A stretch of 64,000 bases of DNA from NCBI GenBank assembly GCA_937872465.1, contig CALMSR010000029.1, positions 1 through 64,000 of the forward strand, written 5' to 3'. Positions 20,033 to 28,441 of the stretch are shown in pieces. The translations under genes were made by a program, and so were the position numbers. This stretch comes from an uncultured Paracoccaceae bacterium. GTDB taxonomy: Bacteria > Pseudomonadota > Alphaproteobacteria > Rhodobacterales > Rhodobacteraceae. The number at the start of each line of letters is the position of its first letter. The first letter of the stretch is position 1. Under the pieces are notes generated by a model. That model was given only the letters and a program-made list of their open reading frames with translations, did no database searches and was not told the DNA's origin.

Positions 20033-22093
20033 ATGACACGCGACCTCTCCCACCTGCTGCGACCCCGGTCGATCGCGCTCTTCGGAGGCTTCTGGGCCGA
20101 GAACGTCGTCACCCAGCTCCAGCGCGCGAGCTATTCCGGCGCGATCTGGCCGGTCCATCCCAAGCGCGAGGCGATCCTCGGCATCCCCTGCTTCCGCGAA
20201 ACGGCCGCGCTGCCCGCCGCGCCCGACGCCGCCTTCGTCGGCGTCAACCGGGCCCAGAGCGTCGAGATCGTGCGCGACCTCGCCGCGATGGGTGCGGGCG
20301 GCGCCATCGCCTTCGCATCCGGCTTCCGCGAGAGCGGGGCCGGCGACGCCACCGGCGCCGGGCTCCAGGACGCGCTGGTCGCCGCCGCGGGGGCCATGCC
20401 GCTGCTCGGCCCGAACTGCTACGGCCTGCTGAACTACCTCGACAACGTGGCGCTCTGGCCCGACCAGCACGGCGGCGGCCCGGTGGAGCGTGGCGTGGCG
20501 CTGGTGCTGCAATCGTCCAACATCGCCATCAACCTGACCATGCAGCGCCGCGGCCTGCCGGTCGCCTATGTGATGACCGCCGGCAACCAGGCCCAGACCG
20601 GATTCGCCGATCTCGCCGCGGCGGCGCTCGACGACCCGCGCGTCACCGCCCTCGGGCTGCATATCGAGGGTTTCGGCGACATCCGCGCGCTCGAGGCCAT
20701 GGCTGCCGCCGCCCGGGCCGCGGGCAAGCCGGTGGTCGCACTCAAGACCGGCCGCAGCAGCCGAGCCCGTGCCGCGACGCTCAGCCACACCGCCTCGCTC
20801 TCGGGCGAGGCGGCGGCGGGCTCGGCGCTGCTCGCCCGATTGGGCATCACCGAGGTCGCCTCGCCGGGCGCCTTCCTCGAGACCCTGCACCTGCTGCACG
20901 AAGGTGGCGCGCTGGCCGGCAATGCGGTCGTCTCGGTCAGCTGCTCGGGCGGCGAGGCCGGGCTGATGGCCGATCTCGCCGAAGGCACCGCCCTCGACCT
21001 GCGCCCCTTCGGCGCCGGGGCGGCGACGGAGCTCGCGAACCAGCTCGGCCCGCTCGTCGCCATCGCCAACCCCTTCGACTACCACACCTTCATCTGGAAT
21101 GATCTCGCGCGCATGACCGCCTGCTTCACGGCCGTGCTGCGCGACGGCTTCGAGCTCGCGGTCTTCGTGCTCGACCTGCCGCGCGAGGACCGCTGCAACC
21201 GCGCCACCTACGAATGCGCCATCGCCGCCATCATCGCCGCCCGCACCGCCACCGGCGCACGGGTGGCGGTGCTCTCCACGCTCCAGGAAAACCTCGGCGA
21301 ATTCGCCGCCGACCGCTTCGCCGCCGCCGGGATCGCGGTGCTGCACGGGCTCAGCGACGGCATCGCCGCCATCGACGCCGCCATCCGCGCCGGCCGTCTC
21401 GCCGACCGGCCCGCCCCGGCTCCCGCGCTGCTCACTCCGCCGCCCTCCGGCCCGGCCCGGCTGCTCACCGAGGCCGAGGCCAAGGCCGCCCTTGCCGGCT
21501 TCGGCCTGGCCGTGCCCCGCGGCGTGATCGCGGCCAGCCCGCGGGCCCTTGCCGGAGCGGCTGCGGGGCTGCGGTTTCCGGTCGCCCTCAAGGCCCTCGG
21601 CATCGCGCACAAGAGCGAGGCGGGCGCCGTGGTGCTCGGCCTCGACACGGCCCGCGCCCTGGAGGCCGCGGCCGAGGCGATGGTTCCCGCGCCGGGCGGC
21701 TTCCTTGCCGAGGAGATGGCCCGCGACAGCGTCGCCGAGCTCATCCTCGGCGTGACCCGCGACGCCACCGGGCTGATGACCCTGACGATCGGCGCCGGCG
21801 GCGTGCTGACAGAGCTGCTGCAGGACAGCGCCACCCTCGTGCTGCCCGCCGAAGCGGAGGAGATCCGCGCCGCCCTCGAAGGCCTGCGCATCGCGCCGCT
21901 GCTCCGGGGCTACCGCGGCAAGCCCGCCGCCGATTTCGAGGCGATCGTCGCCGCGGCGCTGGCGCTCGGCCGCTATGCCGCGGCCACGCCGGGCCTCGTC
22001 GAGCTCGACGTCAATCCCCTGATGGCCGGCGCGAAGGGCGCCGTCGCCGTCGACGCCCTGATCCGCCTGAACGAAGAAGGACCCGCGCCATGA
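20033..22093 (+). CDS. ADP-forming-type acyl-CoA ligase (single-chain alpha-beta)
   Basis: 686 residues of the acetate-CoA ligase (NDP-forming)/Pat-like superfamily. The order is a CoA-binding domain (LLRPRSIALFGGFW...; GPNCYGLLNY), a flavodoxin-like succinyl-CoA-ligase pair with the phospho-His motif LSHTASLSGEAAAGSALLARLG, and a C-terminal ATP-grasp domain (FPVALKALGIAHKSEAGAVVLGL; GAGGVLTELLQD; ELDVNPLM). These enzymes make acyl-CoA from an acid, CoA and ATP with ADP release. Here it is the only candidate for activating gamma-butyrobetaine, crotonobetaine or carnitine, a role usually filled by AMP-forming CaiC-type ligases or CaiB-type CoA transferases. The ATG at 20033 is chosen because family similarity begins there. 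Its stop overlaps the next gene (ATGA). Confidence 0.85.
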   Translation: MTRDLSHLLRPRSIALFGGFWAENVVTQLQRASYSGAIWPVHPKREAILGIPCFRETAALPAAPDAAFVGVNRAQSVEIVRDLAAMGAGGAIAFASGFRESGAGDATGAGLQDALVAAAGAMPLLGPNCYGLLNYLDNVALWPDQHGGGPVERGVALVLQSSNIAINLTMQRRGLPVAYVMTAGNQAQTGFADLAAAALDDPRVTALGLHIEGFGDIRALEAMAAAARAAGKPVVALKTGRSSRARAATLSHTASLSGEAAAGSALLARLGITEVASPGAFLETLHLLHEGGALAGNAVVSVSCSGGEAGLMADLAEGTALDLRPFGAGAATELANQLGPLVAIANPFDYHTFIWNDLARMTACFTAVLRDGFELAVFVLDLPREDRCNRATYECAIAAIIAARTATGARVAVLSTLQENLGEFAADRFAAAGIAVLHGLSDGIAAIDAAIRAGRLADRPAPAPALLTPPPSGPARLLTEAEAKAALAGFGLAVPRGVIAASPRALAGAAAGLRFPVALKALGIAHKSEAGAVVLGLDTARALEAAAEAMVPAPGGFLAEEMARDSVAELILGVTRDATGLMTLTIGAGGVLTELLQDSATLVLPAEAEEIRAALEGLRIAPLLRGYRGKPAADFEAIVAAALALGRYAAATPGLVELDVNPLMAGAKGAVAVDALIRLNEEGPAP

Positions 22094-22872
22094 CCGATCC
22101 CGTCCGCACTTCCCGCGACGGCCACGTGCTCGAGGTGACCCTCGACCGGCCCAAGGCCAATGCCGTCGACCTCGCCACCAGCCGCGTCATGGGCGAGACC
22201 TTCCGCGCCTTCCGCGACGATCCCGAGCTGCGCGTGGCGATCCTGACGGCGGCGGGGGAGAAGTTCTTCTGCCCCGGCTGGGATCTCAAGGCCGCCGCCG
22301 GCGGCGACGCGGTCGACGGCGACTACGGGCCCGGCGGCTTCGGCGGATTGCAGGAGCTGCCGCGGCTCAACAAGCCGGTGATCGCGGCGGTCAACGGCAT
22401 CGCCTGCGGCGGCGGCCTCGAGATCGCGCTCTCCTGCGACATCATCCTCGCCGCCGAACACGCCACCTTCGCGCTGCCCGAGATCCGCTCGGGCACCATT
22501 GCCGACGCGGCCTCGATCAAGCTCCCGAAGCGCATCCCCTACCACATCGCCATGGAGCTCCTGCTCACCGGGCGCTGGATGGATGCCGCGGAGGCGCATC
22601 GCTGGGGCCTTGTCAACGAGATCCTGCCGGCCGGGCGCCTGATGGACCGCGCCCGCAAACTCGCCCGCCTGATCGCCTCGGGGCCGCCGCTCGTGATGGC
22701 CGCGATCAAGGAAGTGGTCCGCGACGCCGAGGATGCGAAGTTCCAGGACGCGCTCAACCGCATCACCCGCCGCCAGCTCGCCACGGTCGACCGGCTCTAC
22801 GGCAGCGAGGACATGCTCGAGGGCTTCCGCGCCTTCGCCGAGAAGCGCGACCCGGTCTGGAAGGGCCGCTGA
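22090..22872 (+). CDS. caiD: Carnitinyl-CoA dehydratase (CaiD-like crotonase)
   Basis: 260 residues, very close to E. coli CaiD over the whole length. Shared blocks are VTLDRPKANAVD, GEKFFCPGWDLKAAA, YGPGGFGGL, NKPVIAAVNGIACGGGLEIAL and the C-terminal AFAEKRDPVWKGR. The catalytic glutamates of the crotonase fold fall at Glu111 and Glu131, the same numbering I recall for E. coli CaiD. CaiD reversibly hydrates crotonobetainyl-CoA to L-carnitinyl-CoA. In this oxidative operon it would work in the hydration direction, after the acyl-CoA dehydrogenase. It is the last gene of the operon, and the 4-nt overlap with the ligase gene ties their translation together. Confidence 0.9.
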   Translation: MTDPVRTSRDGHVLEVTLDRPKANAVDLATSRVMGETFRAFRDDPELRVAILTAAGEKFFCPGWDLKAAAGGDAVDGDYGPGGFGGLQELPRLNKPVIAAVNGIACGGGLEIALSCDIILAAEHATFALPEIRSGTIADAASIKLPKRIPYHIAMELLLTGRWMDAAEAHRWGLVNEILPAGRLMDRARKLARLIASGPPLVMAAIKEVVRDAEDAKFQDALNRITRRQLATVDRLYGSEDMLEGFRAFAEKRDPVWKGR

Positions 22873-22957
22873 GCGGGCGGCGCTCCGGGCGCTCCGGGCG
22901 CTCTGGCGCATCCGCATCCGCCACGCTATGCAGCCGCCGGATGGAGAGGATGGACCC

Positions 22958-23389
22958 ATGAAGACACGCGTCACCTGGCTCGAGGACAGGACTTTCGTCG
23001 GCCGGACGACGAGCGGCCACCAGGTCGTGCTCGGCACCGCCCATGGCGAGAACCCCAAGCCGGGGCCGAGCGCGATGGAGCTGGTGCTGATCGGCACTGG
23101 CGGCTGCTCGGCCTGGGACGTGGTCAACATCCTCGAGAAGGGTCGGGAGAAGGTCGAAGACTGCGTGGTCGAGCTCGACGCCGACCGCGCCGAAACCGAG
23201 CCGAAGGTCTTCACCCGCATCCACCTGCATTTCGTCCTGCGCGGCCGCGGCCTCTCCGAGGCGAAGGTCCGGCGCGCCATCGATCTCTCGGTGGACAAAT
23301 ACTGCTCCGCCTCGGCGATGCTGGCCAGGACCGCGACCATCACCCATGATTTCGAGGTCGTGGACACGGCGCCGGTGCCGGCGGAGTGA
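22958..23389 (+). CDS. OsmC/Ohr family peroxiredoxin-like protein
   Basis: 143 residues. The family's two redox cysteines are present: Cys50 in LIGTGGCSAWDVVNIL and Cys116 in VDKYCSASAML. The intervening segment and length are those of the YhfA-like OsmC subgroup, cytoplasmic thiol peroxidases acting on organic hydroperoxides. The ATG at 22958 has GAGAGGA just upstream; a longer frame from 22733 is not supported. It lies 85 nt after caiD on the same strand, so it may be partly co-transcribed, but no functional tie to carnitine is evident. Confidence 0.9.
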   Translation: MKTRVTWLEDRTFVGRTTSGHQVVLGTAHGENPKPGPSAMELVLIGTGGCSAWDVVNILEKGREKVEDCVVELDADRAETEPKVFTRIHLHFVLRGRGLSEAKVRRAIDLSVDKYCSASAMLARTATITHDFEVVDTAPVPAE

Positions 23390-23647
23390 TCGCGGCGGCG
23401 GGTGCATGCCGCCGGCGCCGGCCGCATGGCAAGCCGTCTGATCTGCTGAATCGCCGCCGTGTGATCCGGCATCCGGGTGAATCGATCCGATACGAATGCC
23501 GCCCGATCGACTCCGCCCGCCGGCATCGGAGCCGCCCCGGCGCGGCGACCTTTGGCGGCGTCCCGCAGCGGGACATGGGCGTTGTGGCACGGAAGCGGCT
23601 GAAACAAGGGGATTCCGCCGGGTTGAGGAAAGTGGTGCACGCTTGGG

Positions 23648-23995
23648 ATGGCCCCGCGCGTCCGCAAGCCTCCCGCCCCGAAGCCGAGGCCCGTTGCCGG
23701 GTCACGAACCGGCGCGACTACAACCGCGCCCTGGTCGCGCGCGCCGCGATCACGCTCTGGATCGACGCGGCGGTGGCCGCCGGCTGGGGGCGGCTGGCGG
23801 CTGGGGATGGCGCGAGAGCGACGCGCCGATCCGCCCGCGGCCGGGACGCGAGGGCGTGCCCCCACCCGCGGCGCGGCAGCGGCCCGCATCGCCGAGGTCG
23901 GGCGCGGCGCCTGGAAGACGGAGACCGACCACCACCGCTGCTCCCTCGCCGAAACCGGTCGATCGGGTTGGGCGACTTCGGCCCGATCGGGATGA
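23648..23995 (+). pseudogene. Decayed IS5-family transposase
   Basis: Fragments of an IS5-type transposase in two frames. The N-terminal part reads MAPRVRKPPAPKPRP, then, after a frame change, CRVTNRRDYNRALVARAAITLWIDAAVAAGW, the usual IS5 opening. The C-terminal part reads AARIAEVGRGAWKTETDHHRCSLAET, matching the family's late W-K...YHRRSLAET block. The catalytic middle, about 200 residues, is missing. The element is clearly dead; no terminal inverted repeats were identified. Confidence 0.7.
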
Positions 23996-24356
23996 AAGTC
24001 GCGGCGACGGCCGCTGGCATGGGAATTGGGGAGCTGACCGTGGCGGTGCAGGGGCGTGCGACGAAGCGCAGACGTTCCTCCATGACCGTACTCTCTCTCC
24101 ACGGCATCCACACTTCCCGCCGCGAAAAGGTGGAAACTGTATCCCATAGGTCTGGTACGTTCTGTCACCCATGGTCCCGGCGCTCACGGGGGCAATGGCC
24201 GAGCCAATCGGATATGGAGTTCATTCTCCCTTCTCCGACCGTCCAGAAGAAAAAACGGGGGCAGCGCCCGGCGATGCCCGCCGGGCCGGATGTTGACGCT
24301 GGCAGACCCGGAAATCGGGTGGCGGCAATCGTGCTGCCCGATGCAACTCCCCCGGG
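23996..24356. other. Intergenic stretch, no gene recognised
   Basis: About 360 nt between the IS5 remnant and the 3' end of the histidine kinase gene. It is visibly less G/C-rich than its surroundings and has no supported coding frame. It may include the rest of the insertion element and its lost flank. Confidence 0.5.
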
Positions 24357-25691
24357 TCAGCGGGGCAGGCGGAGGATGGCGCGCAGCCCGCCGAGATCGG
24401 CGCTGTCGCCCAGTTCCAGCCCGCCGCCATGGGCGCGGGCCACGTCCATGGCGATGGAGAGGCCGAGCCCCACATGGCCGCCCTCGTCCTGGTTGCGCGC
24501 CTCCTCGAGCCGGGTGAAGGGCTGCATGGCGCGCATGCGGTCCTGCGCGGGGATGCCCGGGCCGTCGTCTTCGACCGAGATCACCAGCGTCCGGGGCAGG
24601 AGCCGCACGGTGAGCCGCACCCGCCGGCCATGGCGGGCCGCGTTGCCGACGAGATTGTCGACGGCGCGGGTGACCGCCCCGGCGCGCAGCTCGACGAGCG
24701 GCGCTTCGGGCGTGTCGGTCTCGGTCACCAGCTCGATGCGGGTGCCGGTGCGGCGCGCGTCCTCCACGAGGCCCGCGGCCAGCGCGAAGGGGTCGACCGG
24801 CGTCGTCGGCTCCGTCGGGTCGCCGCGGGCGAAGGCGAGGAACTCGCCGAGCATGCGTTCCATCTGCGCCGCGTCGCGGGCGAGGTCGCGGGTCTCCTCG
24901 GTCTCCTCCATGAGCGCGAGGGTCAGCTTCATGCGGGTGAGCGGGGTGCGCAGGTCGTGGCTGACCCCGGTCAGCATCTGGGTGCGCTGCTCGATCTGCC
25001 GCTCGATCCGGCCGCGCATGGCGAGGAAGGCGGCGCCGGCGCGGCGGACCTCCTCGGCGCCGCCGGGGCGGAAGGGCAGGGCGCGGCCCTTGCCGAAGGC
25101 GTCCGCGGCCTCGGCGAGGCGGCGGATCGGCCGGACCTGGTTGCGCAGGAAGACCACGGCGATGGCGCTCAAGAGCAGGGCGGCGGCGATCATCAGCACC
25201 AGCAGCTGGTGCGGGTTCGTCACCGTCAGCCGCGAGCGCGGAACCGCCGTCTCGATCACGCCCGGCGCCGTCTGGATCGCGATCAGCGCCGTGCCGGGAT
25301 CGGTCTTCAGGTCGATGGTCATCGGCCGCGGGATGGCGGATCGGAGCGTCTCGGCGAGGGTTCGGCCGGTCGCGTCGAAGCGGGTGCGGTCGATGCCGGG
25401 CTCGAGGATCTCGCCGGGGTGGAGCGTCAGCGGCAGGTCGAGCGGCCCCGAGAGCGATGCGAGACGCGCGGCGGCCTCGGCGGGAGTGCCGCCTCTTTCT
25501 GCCACGCCGATGGCCTGGCGGAGCTCGCGGGCGGCGATCTCGGACATCTGCTCGGTGACGCGCTGGTAGTGGCGCTGGAAGAATACGAGGCCCACCACGA
25601 GCTGGAGCAGCACGATCGGCACCAGCAGGATCGCCACGGCGCGGCCGAACAGGCTGCGCGGCAGGAGGGACTTGACGGGGTGTGCGGGCAT
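24357..25691 (-). CDS. EnvZ-like sensor histidine kinase
   Basis: 444 residues. A transmembrane helix at about 17-38, a periplasmic domain of about 120 residues, a second helix at 163-183 and a HAMP domain precede the kinase core. The phospho-acceptor is His245 in GVSHDLRTPLTRMKLTLALM; the N box is DNLVGNAARHGRR, G1 is EDDGPGIP and G2 is GGHVGLGLSIAMDVARAHGG. This is the EnvZ subgroup. No response regulator is encoded next to it, whereas envZ normally follows ompR, so it is an orphan in this window. The start ATG at 25691 is chosen because it begins just before the first helix. It is divergent from the MBL-fold hydrolase with 54 nt between. Confidence 0.88.
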   Translation of the reverse strand: MPAHPVKSLLPRSLFGRAVAILLVPIVLLQLVVGLVFFQRHYQRVTEQMSEIAARELRQAIGVAERGGTPAEAAARLASLSGPLDLPLTLHPGEILEPGIDRTRFDATGRTLAETLRSAIPRPMTIDLKTDPGTALIAIQTAPGVIETAVPRSRLTVTNPHQLLVLMIAAALLLSAIAVVFLRNQVRPIRRLAEAADAFGKGRALPFRPGGAEEVRRAGAAFLAMRGRIERQIEQRTQMLTGVSHDLRTPLTRMKLTLALMEETEETRDLARDAAQMERMLGEFLAFARGDPTEPTTPVDPFALAAGLVEDARRTGTRIELVTETDTPEAPLVELRAGAVTRAVDNLVGNAARHGRRVRLTVRLLPRTLVISVEDDGPGIPAQDRMRAMQPFTRLEEARNQDEGGHVGLGLSIAMDVARAHGGGLELGDSADLGGLRAILRLPR

Positions 25692-25745
25692 GGCAGCCTT
25701 GAGCGTTACGCGGCCATCCGGCGACACGCAAGGAAGCAGAGTGCC

Positions 25746-26672
25746 ATGGGCGAGCCCCCCTTCGACCGCGACCATGCCCCGGTTTACGGGGTGGCGGAGC
25801 GGCTGGCGCCGGATCTGCGCGTGGTCACGGCGCGCAATCCCGGGCCGATGACCTTCACCGGCACGCGCAGCTATATCCTCGGGATCGGCGAGGTGGCGGT
25901 GATCGATCCCGGGCCGGCGGATCCGGCGCATCTGCGGGCGCTGGAGGCGGCGTTGGCGCCGGGGGAGCGGGTGCGCGCGGTGCTGGTGAGCCATTCCCAC
26001 CGCGACCACAGCGCCGGGGCGGCGGCCTTCGCGGCGCGCGTGAAGGCGCCGGTCCTGGCGCATGGCGACGCAACGGGGGCGCGCAGCGAGGCGATGGCGC
26101 GGCTCGCCGAGACTGGCGGTATCGGCGGTGGCGGGGGGATCGACCCGGATTTTCGGCCCGACGCGCGGATCGGAGAGGGCGACCGGGTCGATGGTCCCGG
26201 CTGGACGCTCACCGCGCTGCACACGCCGGGGCATCTGGGCGATCACCTCTGCTTCGCCTGGGCCGAGGGCGATGCGCTCTTTTCGGGCGACATGGTGATG
26301 GGCTGGGCGACGACGATGATCTCGCCGCCCGACGGCGATCTCGCCGATTTCCGGGCCTCCGTGGCGCGGCTGCAGGGGCGCGGCGAGGCCGTCTATTATC
26401 CCGGCCACGGCAAGCCGGTGACCGATCCCCGGCGCCTGCTCGCCTGGTTGCTGGCGCATCGCGCCGAGCGCGAGGCCGAGATCCTCGCCCGCCTCGCCGC
26501 TGGGCCGGCGACGGTGGTAGAGTTGACGGCAACGATTTATGCGGCGGTCGACCGGGTGATGTGGCCGGCGGCGGGGCGGAACGTGTTCGCCCATCTCGTC
26601 GATCTGGCCGGCCGCGGCCTGGTCCGGCCGGAGGGGGGGCTTTCGGCCGAGGCGCGGTTCGGCCTGGCCTGA
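25746..26672 (+). CDS. MBL-fold hydrolase (LACTB2/glyoxalase II-like)
   Basis: 308 residues. A metallo-beta-lactamase fold with the metal motif VSHSHRDHSAGAAA, a further His in LHTPGHLGDHLCFAW, Asp in LFSGDMVMGW and His in VYYPGHGKPV. The last ~70 residues form a winged-helix-like domain (ATVVELTATIYAAVDRVMWPAAGRNVFAHLVDL) characteristic of LACTB2-type proteins. Relatives are endoribonucleases or glyoxalase-like thioesterases; which applies here is not decidable. The ATG at 25746 is clear. The gene stands alone, convergent with the exporter gene downstream. Confidence 0.85.
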   Translation: MGEPPFDRDHAPVYGVAERLAPDLRVVTARNPGPMTFTGTRSYILGIGEVAVIDPGPADPAHLRALEAALAPGERVRAVLVSHSHRDHSAGAAAFAARVKAPVLAHGDATGARSEAMARLAETGGIGGGGGIDPDFRPDARIGEGDRVDGPGWTLTALHTPGHLGDHLCFAWAEGDALFSGDMVMGWATTMISPPDGDLADFRASVARLQGRGEAVYYPGHGKPVTDPRRLLAWLLAHRAEREAEILARLAAGPATVVELTATIYAAVDRVMWPAAGRNVFAHLVDLAGRGLVRPEGGLSAEARFGLA

Positions 26673-26695
26673 TCGGCGCCTGCGACGAGCCGGGC

Positions 26696-28441
26696 TCAGG
26701 TGGGTTCGGTGAAGCCGCCCTCGGCGACGAGGCGGGCGAAGAGGCCCCCCTGGGCGACCAGCTCGCGGAAGCCGCCGCGCTCGACGATGCGGCCGCGGTC
26801 CATGACCAGGATCAGGTCGGCGTCGGCCACGGTCGAGAGGCGGTGGGCGATGATGAAGGTGGTCCGGCCCTGGCGCAGGCGGTCGAGGGCGCGCTTGATG
26901 CGGGCCTCGGTCTCGGCATCGAGCGCCGAGGTCGCCTCGTCGAGGATCAGGACGGGTGCGTCCTTCAGGATGGCGCGGGCGATGGCGAGCCGCTGGCGCT
27001 CGCCGCCCGAGAGGCTGGCGCCGCGCTCGCCGATGACGAAGTCGTAGCCGCCGGGCTTCGCCATGACGAAATCGTGGGCCTCGGCGAGGCGGGCGGCGCG
27101 CTCGAGCTCTGCGTCGGTCGCGTCGGGGCGGCCGACCCGCAGGTTGTCGGCGATCGAGCGGTTGAAGAGCCCGGCCTCCTGGAAGACCACGGCGACCGCG
27201 GCGCGGAGCGAGGCCAGGGTCACCGCGGCGATGTCGGTGCCGTCGATGGAGATGCGGCCGGCGTCGGGGTCGCGCATGCGCTGGAGGAGTGCCAACGCTG
27301 TGGTCTTGCCGGCGCCGGTCGGGCCGACCAGCGCGACCGTGCGGCCGGGCTCGGCGGCGAAGTCGAGGTCGAAGATGCCCTGGTCGGTGCCGGGGAAGCT
27401 GTAGCTGATGCCCTCGTAGCGCACTGCGCCGGATACCGGGCCGAGCGGCCGGGCATCGGGGCGGTCGGCGACCTCGGGGCGGGCGTCGAGCAGCTCGAAG
27501 TAGCCCGCGAGCACCGGGGTCTGACGGAACAGCCCGGCGGCGAAGCGCGAAAGCTGGTCGAGCTTTCCGATCAGCAGGTTGGCGAAGGCGACGAAGGCGA
27601 CGATCTCGCCGACGGTGACCTCGCCGCGTGCGGCGAGCAGCGCGCCGATTGCGAGCACCGCGACCATGGCGATGGTGGAGGCCGCGCGGGTGAGCACGGT
27701 CAGGATGCCCCACCAGGTCAGCACCGGGTACTGGGCCGCAAGCAGGTCCGCCATCACGTCGCGCATGGCGGTGGTCTCGGCGGCGAGCCGCCCGAAGCTC
27801 TGCACCACGGAGACGTTGCCCAGGACGTCGCCGACCCGGCCGAACACGCCGGAATGGTAGCGCTCGACGGCGCGCTGCCCCTCGCGGGTGCGGCGGATGA
27901 CGAGGATGTTGAGCGCGAGGTAGACCAGCGCTAGCACGCCGAGCACCGAGGCCATGCGCGGGTCGACGGCGATCGCGGTCGGTACCAGGAGCACGATGCC
28001 CGCGAGCGCGGTCAGCTGCTCGCGCAGGACGCCCAGCCACTGGCCGAAGAGCGCGGAGGTGCCGGCGAGGATGGTACGGACCACCGCGCCCGAGCCCTTC
28101 TCGGCGTGGTAGCCGACCGGCAGGGTGATCGCCCGCTCGAAGGCGAGCGCCAGGGCGGCGAGACGACAGCGGTGGGCCAGGCGGTCGGCGGTGACGGCTA
28201 CCGCGACGCCGGTCGCGAGGCCGGCCAGCGACAGGGCGGCCCAGAGGGCGATGGTTCCGAAGGCGCCGCGGCCCTCGGATAGCGCGTCGACCACGCGTCC
28301 GAAGAGCACCGGCTCGGCGAGCTGGACCATGGCGACGACGACGCCAGCGACCGCGACCAGCGCCGCGCGGCCGCGGTCGGGACCGAGCAGGGCGAGGCTT
28401 CGGCGGTAGAGCCAGAGGGCGGAGGGGTCAGAGCGGGACAT
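26696..28441 (-). CDS. ndvA: Cyclic beta-1,2-glucan exporter, ABC half-transporter
   Basis: 581 residues, a six-helix membrane domain fused to an ATPase, colinear with NdvA/ChvA of rhizobia. Shared stretches include LAEPVLFGRVVDAL, the TADRLAHRCR segment, SNVSVVQSFGRL-like text (GNVSVVQSFGRLAAET), QYPVLTWWG, GEIVAFVAFANLLIGKLDQ, Walker A GPTGAGKTT, VFQEAGLFNRSIADNLRVGR, LSGGERQRLAIARAILK and LILDEATSALD. NdvA homodimers export cyclic beta-1,2-glucan to the periplasm for osmoadaptation. No glucan synthase gene lies in the window. The start overlaps the 3' end of selO by 14 nt. NdvA is the closest match, though related lipid-A-type exporters cannot be fully excluded. Confidence 0.82.
   Translation of the reverse strand: MSRSDPSALWLYRRSLALLGPDRGRAALVAVAGVVVAMVQLAEPVLFGRVVDALSEGRGAFGTIALWAALSLAGLATGVAVAVTADRLAHRCRLAALALAFERAITLPVGYHAEKGSGAVVRTILAGTSALFGQWLGVLREQLTALAGIVLLVPTAIAVDPRMASVLGVLALVYLALNILVIRRTREGQRAVERYHSGVFGRVGDVLGNVSVVQSFGRLAAETTAMRDVMADLLAAQYPVLTWWGILTVLTRAASTIAMVAVLAIGALLAARGEVTVGEIVAFVAFANLLIGKLDQLSRFAAGLFRQTPVLAGYFELLDARPEVADRPDARPLGPVSGAVRYEGISYSFPGTDQGIFDLDFAAEPGRTVALVGPTGAGKTTALALLQRMRDPDAGRISIDGTDIAAVTLASLRAAVAVVFQEAGLFNRSIADNLRVGRPDATDAELERAARLAEAHDFVMAKPGGYDFVIGERGASLSGGERQRLAIARAILKDAPVLILDEATSALDAETEARIKRALDRLRQGRTTFIIAHRLSTVADADLILVMDRGRIVERGGFRELVAQGGLFARLVAEGGFTEPT

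Noticed and set aside
19898..21610. A 570-codon minus-strand frame antisense to the acyl-CoA ligase.
   Set aside because: Glycine/arginine-rich, no ribosome-binding site or domain; the plus-strand ligase accounts for the region.
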